The notes under the pieces are model-generated. The model did not search any database and was not told the DNA's origin. It saw only the letters and a program-made list of their open reading frames with translations. The position numbers and the translations under genes were made by a program. From positions 930,001 through 994,000 of the forward strand of contig JACGCM010002624.1 of NCBI GenBank assembly GCA_014058105.1: DNA of 64,000 nucleotides, in the 5' to 3' direction. This DNA comes from Kingdonia uniflora. Taxonomy: Eukaryota; Streptophyta; Magnoliopsida; Ranunculales; Circaeasteraceae. Below are positions 26,058 to 37,367 of the stretch, piece by piece (within the stretch, counting starts at the first letter, position 1; each line of letters opens with the position of its first letter).

Positions 26058-28993
26058 GAGCATCTCCAATAGAAGGATGTGGGAGTGGGAGTGGGAGTGG
26101 GAGTGGAAATCCTCACACTCACCCCTTAAATCCCCTTCAATAGGCAAGTGGAAATGAGAATTCCCACTCCCACTCCCACTCGCCAAAAAAAAAAGAGAAT
26201 TCGCACACTTTGGGAAAAAACTCGACTTAGGCGCATGTGGTGAAGGCGCGTGCCTATACGATAGGCACCCAAGCAAAAAACCTTCACGCCTAAACTCAAA
26301 CGGCGCGCAGTGCGCTACACTGTGCGCCTGTAGTAAAGGCGCGTGCCTTCACGACATGCGTCTCAGAACTAAGTCTCACTCTCCTCTCCTCAACTTGTTT
26401 TTTAACACTTCACCGCATTCTAATTTGTTAACACACTATATCACTTCAAAGTTGAAAAAATTATCAAGATATTGCAGCAATATGAAATACAAGACAAGTA
26501 GGCATAAAGAACCACATTGACATAAAGTTTTAAATATTACATCACAAAGGTTTTGCACATAAAACTAAACACTAAACGATAGTTTTAAACACCAAAAATA
26601 TAAAATATACACCAAAAATTAATCACGTCTCTGACGGATGTTAAGCTCGCACACTTCATCCTCTAAAACAGATATGGATTCATTTTTTTTCATTGAGTTG
26701 CGACTCCCACTCATCCAGTAGTTCATTGAAATCATCTTGGGACTATTGTCGCCGTGCCTCGAAATCATCTTGGGACTGTTTCCACCGCTGCTAGAAATGA
26801 TTCTCTCTATGAACTCTCCAATCATACACAACTTGCCTACTACCAGCCACAATACGTCTAGACTCGTCAAGTACTATGGCAAAATCAGGCTGGAAAGAAT
26901 AATACATGATTAATTCTAATACGACACACACTATTAAATTCAATATATCTATTAAGTAAAGTAATGGAAAAATAAATATTTACTACGGTATAATACATCC
27001 CTGAAGATCATCTCAAAAGATGGAACTTCAGCTACCTGCTGATCCTATATATGTAGTATAGGTAGATATACATCTTCATTGGCTTACCTCACCTTTAACT
27101 GCCAGTCTATCTCATCACGTACATCTGATATTCTCTAAATCTGAGAAAACTGGAACTTTTGTGGTATCGATTGTGTGAACACTCCTGGAATGGCAACCCT
27201 TCCTCTAAAAGTAGATGGTCCAACGACATCTGTGCTTGTTGATCGTGAAAAGTTTTATAAAATGTATGGCTTGGATACCCTAGCCCAGAATGACTGGTAA
27301 GAAATATCCTTCAAAAGAAAGGGCCCAACGTCAATCCATCCGCCCTCCTGCATGTCTGAAAGATAAGTACTACCCAAGTATTGGTCATATTCAAACATAT
27401 CAACGTGACTGAGAAGGTCGCAAGGAACCCACTGATAACTAGATACATGTACACTGCATCTCTCTCCTAAGTACCAAACATGGGGTATGCTAGGAACCAG
27501 CAATGCTAGTAAGTATAAATGCATGATAACCTCCGACTCTTCACCCATCTATATATTACTCTCTATATATAAAACCCATGACTCCCATTGAGTGTTTCCC
27601 AAAGCCTACAACTCAACCTGTACCCTAGCATCCGACAGCTGGCTAAATATCCCACGTGTAATGCCCTTTAGCCTGTTATCATCCATCCACCGTTGACATC
27701 TAGGAAAAAAATCTACCGGATCTGCATCTATAATCAGTGGGTGCATAACGCCAAAATACTCGTAAAACCAGTACTGAAGAAGTGGCCACATCCCAATCGA
27801 ATGTTTCTCACAACCATGCACAAACATATCCATCGCAATGCGCAATGCACCAAGAATAGATGACCCCCAATCAAAATCTTGCAAGTTATCTAAATTCACT
27901 TGCGATTTCAAGTACCTCAATCTAATCGAGTTGTTTTGGTTGGAGAAAAAACATTCAGACATAGTTAGCAATTAGAACACACAAAATAGATAACAGTATC
28001 CGGTTCCTTGTTCATCACATTTACGTACTCAATCAATGGACCATTTATGATTACTATTGATTTAAATTTATGACTTGGCAGACCCGGAAGAAAATCCTCA
28101 TAGATCATGTTAACTTCTTCACAAGCAACATCGTAAGCCAATGGAACTGTATCGGGTAAACTTGTTGGAATCCCTAACATTATGTAGCAGTCAATCGGCA
28201 TAAATCCTACCTCTCCCATAGAAAAATAGAAGGTATGCGTCATCGACCACCATTTCTCTATAATGGCTCTAATGAGGCACCTATCGAATTTCCCCATCTG
28301 CAAATCAAAATAATTCTCGAGCGAGGTTATTTTCAAAAAATCCCTTTGCTTATCCAATAAATTGGTATTCCACATTTTCCAAAAAAATTTCTAACCCCCA
28401 CGCATCGAACTTGAAGTAAGCTATACGAATTATAGGTTTTAATGAATCATGTTTAAATGAATTTTTTAGGGTTTAAGCGGATGATGCATTGATAAATTAA
28501 AGCGTGAAATGATCGGTAAATTATGAAATTACATACTTCAGGTTTACCTAGATCATCCCGAATGTGGGTTTGTCCATGTGGGAGGGTCTCGATACTCCGT
28601 AACGTCTCCAAAGTTTCATTCCTCGTTGGCACCGGATATTGTGATCCATTTCGATGTAAGCCACGTTCGAAAGTGTTAAGTCGTCGTCTCCCCGAACGTC
28701 AACTTGTCTCGACCATGGTGGGGAAAGGTTTTAGATTGGGTACTGTTCGGAAGGGCAGGAAGGTTTAATGTGAAAGGAAAATAGGGGAGAATATAAATAA
28801 GGTCATTTTTAACTTAGTTTGAAGGTGCCTATCGTATAGGCGCGCGTCTGTTGTAATAGCCCATACTTTTACGACAAAGACCTAAAAACTTCACTCTCAC
28901 ACTTGTGTTTTCGGCTATTAGAGTTCAAGGAGGTGTAGGTGTGGGAATCTCTGCACAATAGAAATCTCACACCCATTTCTATTGGAGATGCTC
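26058..28993 (-). mobile_element. TIR transposon carrying a plant-mobile-domain gene
   Basis: Both ends begin with the 17-bp inverted repeat GAGCATCTCCAATAGAA (26058-26074 and 28977-28993). Both are flanked by TAA (26055-26057 and 28994-28996), a 3-bp target duplication like that of PIF/Harbinger elements. The insertion splits a tandem repeat array. The left subterminal region is a (GTGGGA)n/(TCCCAC)n inverted pair (about 26076-26182). No transposase was recognised. The only cargo is the plant-mobile-domain gene at 26619-28375, so this element is probably non-autonomous or of a type I do not know. Confidence 0.8.
26619..28375 (-). pseudogene. Plant mobile domain (MAIN-like / aminotransferase-like) gene inside the transposon
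   Basis: The minus-strand frame 28375-27965 reads LIRAIIEKWWSMTHTFYFSM, then GEVGFMPIDCYIMLGIPT and a DFLPGLP region, the N-terminal half of the plant mobile domain (RALIEKWRPETHTFHFPxGE...DVAxxLGLP). It continues in other frames: 27971-27606 (GIMHP/SQLSDARVQVEL part) and 27548-27255 (VPSIPHVWYLGERC, DMQEGGWIDVGPF), and then a fragment of the C-terminal region at about 27240-26619 whose phrases resemble the IPQxFQFSQI...DVRDEIDWQL part of relatives. Plant mobile domains occur in transposons and in host silencing factors of the MAIN/MAIL1 family. Frame breaks at about 27970 and 27560-27600 may be introns or lesions, and stops in the last third suggest decay. Confidence 0.7.
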
Positions 28994-28996
28994 TAA

Positions 28997-29120
28997 GTTT
29001 TTTTGGAAATGATCAACTTCCTAATTTTCTTGCAACTTTAGATGAAGACTTGTTCAAAAAGTCTACTCCATTAAAAATTATACGTAATTCAATAGTCCCT
29101 CTTGTGAGATATTCAACTCT
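28997..29120. repeat. Fourth copy of the 127-bp tandem repeat, displaced by the transposon
   Basis: Starting just after the right TAA target duplication, this copy again has GATCAACTTCCTAATTTTC, GATGAAGACTTGTTCAAAAA and CTTGTGAGATATTCAACTCT. It matches copy 3 closely (both have GAGATATTCAACTCT where copies 1-2 have GAGGTATTCAGCTCT), so copies 3 and 4 are each other's nearest relatives. Confidence 0.9.
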
Positions 29121-30114
29121 TATAGTACTTGATAAAAGTCTAAATCACTGTGGACTAGTTATTTTTATTGGAAAAGGATTTAAATACCCTCACAAGCCAG
29201 ATACTAAAGTCTCACTCAATAGGAACCACTCATCTCTATTAGATGAGTGACTCTTAAAATTGGTAATTTGCTATATAGGGAAATGAGGTGGAAAACTTAT
29301 ATTATGTGGTAGCAATGTCGTATTTCCCTCTATCTTACAAACAAAGAATTCAAATCACTCTCTATTACATTACTCGTCCTCCTGTTTCACTTTCTCTCTT
29401 TTAAACTCATCATGTCTCTCTCTATCCACCATTAGAGGCATAATTGAGGGTTTTCAAATTAAATCACTCCTCTTTGTCCTTGTATATCCTCCAACAATTT
29501 TTCTCTCCATCTCGAAGCTTACCAGTCGCACTGTGATTAGATGCAAAATTAGGTTTGAGAGTTCTATAATTGGTTGTTGGTTGATTGGAGAACTTTAGTG
29601 GACATTCCCCTTAGTTTGTTGGGGTTTTAATTTGGGGTTTCCTTTAATTTGGGGGTTTCAGACAAAAATCTAGGGTTTGAGGTCTGTGTCTTGAATAGTT
29701 GGTTGTAGATTGTTGTTGCTGTTGAAGATTGTTGTTGGTGATTGTTGTTCTTATTGGAGATTGTTGTTGGAGATTGTTTTATCTTCAATAGTTTATTGGA
29801 GATTGTTATTGTTTATGTCACAAACTAGGGATTTGTCTGTCTATTCCAAGGTATGTTTGTGCTGATCAATCCCCAATTTATATTCAGTTAGGCTTTGATG
29901 AAACAATTGTAATTGATGTATTTGAAAAGAAAAAAAAATATTGGTTCTTTTTCCACGTAAATGGTTTCGTGCTGATATAGTGCATTTTTCTTCTTCTTCT
30001 GTATGCTACCAAATAACATATACTAGGGATCCCCATTATAGTTAATGTATGGTTGTCTCCCTTTGTCTAATGCATGTTTACAATCCAAATTCCAAACTGA
30101 GATGCTCACTGCTA
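29121..30114. other. Stretch without a recognised gene
   Basis: Non-coding in all frames. Around 29700-29820 it has a degenerate repeat of GATTGTTGTTGG/GAGATTGTT. It could be leader sequence of the decayed plant-mobile-domain unit downstream, but nothing proves this. Confidence 0.35.
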
Positions 30115-30582
30115 GTGTGAGGTAGGGTTGTCAATGGTAAGGACTAAACCCGTTACCCAGTCCGATCCGATCCGTTGGTAATGGTTTATGATCAGCTTTT
30201 TAGATCCATTAAAAAACCCAATTTGTTAAGGTCTTATCCAATAAGCTAACGGATTGGATAAGGATTTACCTCAACCTGATCCGTTAAGATACATACTACT
30301 TGTCATAATATTGTAATTATCTATAACAAAGAAGATTATTTTTGTCTCTAAAATAGTCAACTCTTTATTTTTGTCTAAAAAATACTCAACTCTTTAGCAC
30401 TAACGGACCGGATCGGTTTGGGTTAGGATCATGGTTATCATTAACGGATCAAATACGGTTTTAAATTCTATGATCTTAATGGACTTAGGATCGGGTTGGG
30501 TTTTATGATTTTTATAACGAACCAGACTAGGATCGACTGAGATCCTAGTCCAATCCGGTCCATTGACAGCCCTAGTGTGAGG
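30115..30582. mobile_element. hAT-type MITE with perfect target duplication
   Basis: The element is 452 bp (30123-30574). Its ends TAGGGTTGTCAATGG and CCATTGACAGCCCTA are inverted repeats, flanked by identical 8-bp direct repeats GTGTGAGG (30115-30122 and 30575-30582). It is non-coding; the open frame on the minus strand across it is spurious. Internal sequence is rich in GATCCGATCCG/GGATCGG phrases forming further inverted symmetry. Confidence 0.92.
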
Positions 30583-30599
30583 TACAAGACTGATAAAAT

Positions 30600-30860
30600 G
30601 TCGATGCATACGCATGTTCGACAATTTTATTGAAGTAATATTGTCGATACTCGACAATTATGCTTGTGGATGTGGAGACTTGCTATATAACATTGTCGAG
30701 ATCGATAATTTTATAGAGTTAATATTGTCGGCACTCGACAATTATACTTGTGTATATGAAGACTTGCATATATAATATTGTCGAGATCGATAATTATGTT
30801 AGTGTATGTTGAAACTTAGACATATAATATTGTTGAGTGAAGCATTACCCAACAATTTAT
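30600..30860. repeat. 85-bp tandem repeat carrying paired ATTGTCGA / TCGACAAT motifs
   Basis: Copy 1 (about 30638-30722) and copy 2 (about 30723-30806) share TATTGTCG-x-ACTCGACAATTAT, GAGACTTG/GAAGACTTG, ATTGTCGAGATCGATAATT. A decayed third copy follows to about 30860 (TTGTTGAGTGAAGCATTACC). Each copy thus contains a small palindrome TTGTCGxxACTCGACAA. The same motif recurs through 33.6-36.9 kb and 48.3-49.1 kb. Confidence 0.75.
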
Positions 30861-31056
30861 CCATAGTTATAATTCTACCTAATAACATTTCCCTACTTGT
30901 ATATGGTGTGCTTCCATCTACAAGTAAACAATGAAAGAAAAACTATCTCCTACAGCTTCCAATAGAAAAAAAAAAGTTGGATAAAGCAGACCTAGAATAT
31001 CCAGACTTTGAAAATCCATAAAGGACAAAAAAGAGAAGACTATTGAGAAGAGAACA

Positions 31057-33660
31057 GTGGTCCCACCAAACACTGTTGAACACTTAGTAACATTTGAAAC
31101 TACTAATGAGGGTGTTCGTCAACATAGTGGAGCTGATAGAATTAATGAAAGTGACAATGTAGATAAAGACATGGTCAATAAAGATTGTCTGGAATATGAT
31201 ATTGAATATGGTAACGAGCCTCAAGTAAGTTTGGGTTCTGAAATTCAGAGTAAGTCGGCCCAAGCTACTTTGGGAGCTCAACCAACAATGGGTGAATGTC
31301 ACGGCAGACCCGATTCTAAGGTTAATATTGCTAAGAATGATGCTAATGAGGGTAATTGTCAACGCAATGATGCGGGTAATTGTCAAGGTGAGGGGGCTGT
31401 AAACAACGATGATGTAGGACCTATTGATAATAGTTTTCTCAGGAGCTTCAAGTTCTATAGAGTGAGGTCGATCGCACTAGGGTAGGTATACTATTTAATT
31501 ATTATTGCTCCCATTATTGTTTGTTACAGTTTTAAAATTTAAGTAGTTACATTTTCTTTGTTAATCCCATTTTTGTGACACAATCGATGTTATTATTCAG
31601 GAAAAGCCGTACCTTTGTGTTGACCATCACCCGTCAACATAGGATCTTACAGGGGAACCACAAATTATCCTAGAATTGGTTAAGTTGAAGGGTATAAATT
31701 GAATTGGGGCTATATTGTATGACTATTATAACTCTGGGATTATTTATGTTTTTACCGAATGTTGGCAGCTGAAAACTAATAGTTTCCATTTTAAATGGGA
31801 AAAGATGACTCCAACTTTGGATTATGTAGAGTAATTGATTAGGTTAGTGTCAAATGGTGATGCCACGGTAATTGGTGGTGCTTGAGGATTCCCCGCTCTT
31901 GTCGATGTTTTCCAGAAGAATCTTTTGCTAGGTATTGCTGACTTCATAACTATGAAAGTTGGTGGTAAAGGGAATTCTTTGTCACTGTCTAAACTAAGAG
32001 AACATTTTGCATACAAATTAGAGAAGGTTATCAGTGATGGTGCTACTGCAGCAGCTAAGAAGATGGGGCTAACAACCATTTTTGTTGCTTGTGTGTACAT
32101 ATTATATGTCCTCAATTTATTTGTATTTCCTACTAAAAAGGGCACTTATGTCAGCGCACGGTATCTTGACTTGTTTACCAAGTGCAAAGCAGCAAAAAAG
32201 TGGTCATGAGGATCAACAGTTCTTATGCACATGTATCATAATCTCGGTGTAGTGTCTCAAGATGATGGGAGGCAATTTGCACGCTGTACCACGTTACTCG
32301 AGGCAATTCCCGTACTCCTTTACTACTATTGCGTATATGTAGTAGTTATTCCTGTAGTTTTTAGATATGAACTACCACTTGGATAACTTATTTCCAGATA
32401 TGAACTGCCTCTTGGATAAACAGTTTCTAATTGAATTTATGAGATGGTACTATCTATGGATCTTAGTCTACAATATTGTCGACATATGCATGAACCTGTT
32501 ACTAATTTGATTTTGCTTATCTATTGCCGATATACATATAGTCGTAGATCTTTACAGATTTCCCAAAGCTTCCTGGGATACCGAAGGAGCCAAATTGAGA
32601 TGACTACGAGCATTGTACTTGTTGGAAATGGGGTGGATCTATTACAGATAGAAACGGTGGTCCGATATTACTAAAGTTTAGGGAAGCATTGGACAATTAC
32701 AAAGTCAAGGATGTAAGTTGATTAGATGTCTTCCCCGTCTCTATTTAGTGTTTGCATAGTTTTTTCTTTAGATGTCTTTCCCGTCTTAGATGTCTTTCCT
32801 GTTTGTTCTTAACATAATCCAGTTGACTCATTTTTCATGCAGGTTGTATGGGACCCATATAGAGATAAAAGGGATATTACACATGCGTTCAAGGAGATCA
32901 CCTATTTCTATGAGCCGTTAGCAAGTCCAGACCATGTTTAGCCCTACTACCTAAATAAGGTTGTGCGACAGTTCTCTCATATTCAAGGCATCCCCACAAA
33001 GACAAGATGCCCAGAGGTGTCCAACCTATGGATCTCAGAAGAGACGATAAAATATAATCCTAAGTATGAGTGGGTGATTGCTTGTTTGGGAAGAAGTGGA
33101 AGGAATGGGTATTGAAGAAGGGGCAGAGGGTATGAGAGGGGCATGCAGTAAGTACGGAGGGATACTTGAGTGGTTTGGAATTGTCTCGTGGACGAAGATA
33201 TGTCCCATTACTGTTGACTTAGTTGCAGATGATGATGTTGGGTTATCTGGAATTCATCGACGGAAGGAAGCCTGTGTCAATGAAGAGGGTGACATATATG
33301 ATGCATCAGTTAGTACATCGTATGACAATTTTATTAACTTAGTTGCCTTATAGGAGCCAAAAAAAATTATTCTCTAATATTCTGTTCACTTGTATGCCCC
33401 ACTTTTGTAGCTCAATGACCATGTCACTCTGTCTCCAAATAGGCATGATACCATGCGAACACGGGGTAAATCTGACAGGTTGGATCAACAAATATCCTTC
33501 TTAAATGACGTACTTCAAAAGCTTAAGGAAGACAAATATAAAGAGTTTGAAGCCAACATAAAGCTAGCAGAGGTCCAAAAAGAGAAGGTCAGTTATACTT
33601 CCCACGATGCGTATTGTTCACTATCTGCAACTTTATATAATTGTCGATTATAAGAGATAT
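31057..33660 (+). pseudogene. Decayed plant-mobile-domain gene, second family
   Basis: After an acidic N-terminal stretch (31057-31485), frames at 31840-32280 read a plant mobile domain: LVSNGDATVIGG, ALVDVFQKNLLLGIADF, LSKLREHFAYKLEK, YILYVLNLFVFPTKKG, RYLDLF and VLMHMYHNLG. The YxLYxLxxxLFPxKxG...RYLxLLxD pattern is diagnostic of the domain. Further pieces follow at about 32555-32700 and 32845-33110 (VVWDPYRDKRDITHAF, EPLASPDHV, VVRQFSHIQGIP), and a coiled-coil-like segment at 33453-33653 (LDQQISFLNDVLQKLKEDKY). In-frame stops (for example TGA at about 32207 where tryptophan is expected, and a stop after PDHV) show that it is a pseudogene. The intervening gaps look like former introns rich in ATTGTCGA motifs. 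Confidence 0.65.
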
Positions 33661-36370
33661 CGATAACTATGTCATAAGACAGTATGTTATTATTGCCGGG
33701 TAAGTATAACTGATCGATAATAACCTAGTAAGGCATGCTAAGAAATTGTCGAATATACAGTTGGTCGACAATTTAAAGCTTATTTTGGATTCAAGTTTAC
33801 ATGTTTAGTTTAATTGGGTTATGGAATAACTGCTTCATCTCATCTTAACTGCAGACAATTGAATGTAATTTGTTGAGAGAAACCATTGATCAAATGAAGG
33901 AAGACATGCAACTCAAGTGTGTACTTGACAAGTATTGTATAATAGCGTACACAAATCTACCACAACAGTTAGATGCGAAGGTAAGGTTTTTGGTAGATGA
34001 CATTATCCCCCCCATTGTTTATTTTATTCCAAACCCTGATGGTCATAATAAAAATTTTGATTTTAGATATTGGAGTACAAGAATTTACAATAAAAAAATG
34101 CAAATTTGGAGGCAGAGCTAAGTAAAGATCTGGCCTTAAAGACTGTAATGAGAGTTTATCTATTGAGTTGAATAAAAAGGTAATATGTTATGTAGATGTT
34201 AATAACCCATAATTACTTATTGGGGCCCATTACTCATTTATGCATGTGGCAAATTTATTTTGCAAATATGTATAGTTTAAAGAGAACGAGTCTCTAAAAG
34301 ATATCAACATCCTTTTGATAGAACAGTTGGACATGCAACTTCCACCAACTACACCAGTGAGTTTACAAAACCTTATATTGGATTGTGGCTGCATTATTTG
34401 TAACTCTGGTAACATTGTTGTTGTACTACATGTCTTGAACAAATTGCTATTGTCCCATTACATTACCCTATGCCAGACCTAAACCTCAAATAGAAGTATG
34501 ATGACGTATTGTCTGCGTATGAGGAAGTTAAGAAGAAGTTGATTGTGAAAGAAGATTTTTTAACTCACTCAAAATGAAATTAGATGTAGTTAGTGAAGAG
34601 GAGTTTGTGTTTGATTATACAAAAATGGAATATTTATTTGGGTTTCATAGTAGTGACCTTTAAGGCATTACTGAGGGAACATAAAGTAAAGGGTTATCAA
34701 TTGAATAACTTGATTGTTGACGGTTTGTGACGGTACTCTTATCCTTTCTGTTTTGGATAACCATGCCCCTGTATGTATAGAGTTGTAATTTTTTATGATA
34801 TATATTTCTTAGGTTGATTCATTTTTTGTCGATAAATGTTTGTATATTCAATTTTTTGTACTATACCCAAGTGTATTGGCTCACCGTTATATATCATAGT
34901 GACTTTATTTAAGTTTAATAATGTGTAGGACTTTATTTTGTCTGTAAATCAGATGTTCTATTCAATTTAGAGTCCTCTTTCGATATAAGGGAATGGATAT
35001 GATACAAATGAATGTCGAGTTGATTTTGTCGATTAACTCCATTAATCGACAATTACAACTAAAGTAATTGCCGATTTAGTACCCTCCCGACAATTAGTTT
35101 TTCTAATAGAGAACAATATTGCTGGTGCATGCATTAATCGGCAATAAATGACAGTTATATCAACATTAACTGAACTAGACATATATAGCTCATCTCCTTT
35201 ATGTCTTTTTGGAACATATACTGAACTGGACATCTAAGTATAAGAAAGAAGCCGCGAAATATACGGAGGAAACTAACAATCTAGTAAACACCCTCCCCTC
35301 CATCTATATTTAGGTTACAGAATGCTTATTTCACTATTGATCTTAATGTTAGAGTTTTTTTCAGCATAAGAAGCTGCATATTACTGATGAGATAAAGAAG
35401 ACTTTGAAAGTAGATAACAATGAATGAGTATGAGCTATTCCTAACTCTCGTACCTCTGTCATTATTGATAAATGTTGTTTATACACTTATTTGTAAGGCT
35501 ATAATATCTAGTTGTTGTTGTTGCAGGAGGTTTGGCGTCAAACATTGAAGAAGGCACTCACGAGTTAAGGGATGGCAAATGTGGGGGGCCTAACCTTTGA
35601 AGAACTTTTTGAGTAGAATGATAGATTCTTCACAATAGCACAACATGGACCGAAGGGAGATTATCAAGAAGACTTCACATTAACGGGGTTAACTCTCCAA
35701 AATGTCATGATTGCTAGGAAGGAGAATATGTTTAAGAAGAAGAAGTTAGAAGAAGGTCAATTCCAACCGTGGGCGAAGTATCTTCTAGATGTTCATGGTG
35801 TCGTCGTTTTTGATAACAATTCTTGTTTTAGGGTTTCGTCAATATTTCAGCATCAGAGTCAGCATAGATTCTAGGATGTAATAAAAGCGTTAAAGTCCTT
35901 TACCACCAAGGACATTTACCACCAAGGACCTAACATTTTGGAAGAGTATTTTCAGCCAGACATTGGGTGTACGATTCAGTCCAGCTGGTAATAAGGTGTA
36001 TGAATCCTTGTTGCGGGCATTTTCGTTTGGTCATCAACATGTAGAGTATAGGTATATGGGGCATTTACTATCCACTTGCTATGAGAAGGTTGTGGTCTTC
36101 ATTAGCCATACTGAAACATATACACTCTTACCCCTTTTTTGGGTACGGAAGAAAAACTTATTATCGAATGAGGAGAGGTTCCAGAACTTTCTTATGGAAA
36201 CTAACAAGTACTGGCAGTTTGGTTTGGGGGCAGGCAAACACTACGTTCATTTGTTTTCAAGGTTTGATGCGCTAATTCCTCAAGTTTTTACTCTTTTCTT
36301 TGGTCATGCAAAATTGGATATTCTACCGGGGTTTCAAAAAGAATAGTTGACTAGGTATTTTGATATGAGG
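33661..36370 (+). pseudogene. Downstream remnants of the plant-mobile-domain unit, function unknown
   Basis: Short open segments at 33870-34121 (coiled-coil-like start LRETIDQMKEDMQLKCVL), 35530-35830 (LTLQNVMIARKENMFKKKK and QPWAKYLLDVHGVVVFDNN) and 35963-36346 are separated by stops and frame changes. I do not recognise a domain in them. Their position behind the plant mobile domain and the shared motif-rich spacers suggest a single large decayed element or gene, but this is inference. Antisense frames here are not credible. Confidence 0.35.
34660..34870 (+). repeat. Direct repeat, first copy
   Basis: GGCATTACTGAGGGAACATA, AAGGGTTATCAATTGAAT, GGTACTCTTATCCTTTC, TTTTGGATAACCA and the stretch up to CCAAGTGTATTGGCTCAC all recur in order at 36382-36625, 1.72 kb downstream. 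The copies differ by scattered substitutions and small indels. Confidence 0.85.
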
Positions 36371-36381
36371 ACCAGGACCCT

Positions 36382-36625
36382 TAAGGCATTACTAAGAAAA
36401 CACAAAGTAAAGGGTTATCAATTGAATGACTTGATCACTGCCGATTTGTGATGGTACTCTTATCCTTTCATTTTTGGATAACCAATGTATTCCCTTGTAT
36501 GTATAGGGTTGTAACTTCTTATGATATATGTTTCTTAGGTGGCCCTTGTTTATTCATTTTTTGTCGACAAGTGTTTGTATATCCTATTTTTTGTACTATA
36601 CCCAGGTGTATTGGCTCACTATTAT
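36382..36625 (+). repeat. Direct repeat, second copy
   Basis: Second copy of the segment at 34660-34870, with the same order of landmark phrases ending in CCAGGTGTATTGGCTCAC. Soon after it (36735-36890) comes another dense cluster of ATTGTCGG/TCGACAAT motifs, as also follows the first copy (34990-35150). Confidence 0.85.
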
Positions 36626-37367
36626 ATATGAATCTAAATTCTGACTGTTGAATTCTAGCAATATTGCCTATGTAGATAATTTTAGCTGTGCTTAAATGAT
36701 TCTTTGCATGTCGTTCTCTTCAGCTGAGAGTTAAATTGTCGGTAATCGACAATGTAATATAATTTTGGTCGAGTAATGGATTAGTGTTAATTGTCATTGT
36801 CGATGATCGACAATGTAGTTAAATTATTGTCGGCCTAATGGATTAACCGATAATTTACTGCTACATATCCGACAATTTACCTGCATAATGAAATACTGCA
36901 TGTCTTACATTGTCAGTAACGTTAAGGAATTTATAATTTTAATAGGGAACATAAAACACGGTATATTGCTACAATCCTATTTTTAAATTTGAAATACAAA
37001 GCAAACTAAAAGTTGAAACAATACAAGAGTTCCTCGTCAACAATCATAATGAAATATAGATTTATGTTATAAATAAATTCAGAATGCAAGACAACTCCTT
37101 CTGTTTTCCTAAATGTTGTGGTTGTCAGGATTCTCTTGCAACGGCTAAACAGAATCCCCATTAGCATCTCCTACATGAAATTCATTATGATTATAAATAT
37201 GGGATAAATATATGGGAAACACATTATAGAGTAATCACGGAAAATATGACGTTTATGCATAGTGTCGAATATGTACTTGATTACGTTATCTTTGTTTTGA
37301 GAAGTGGGCACGTCCGTTTGTCGTGGTTGCCAAGTATCTACAACTTTTGCATGTTCTCTTCTTTTTC

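Noticed and set aside
30600..30860. CRISPR-like array suggested by regular motif spacing
   Set aside because: The unit is a direct 85-bp tandem repeat without unique spacers, in plant nuclear DNA.
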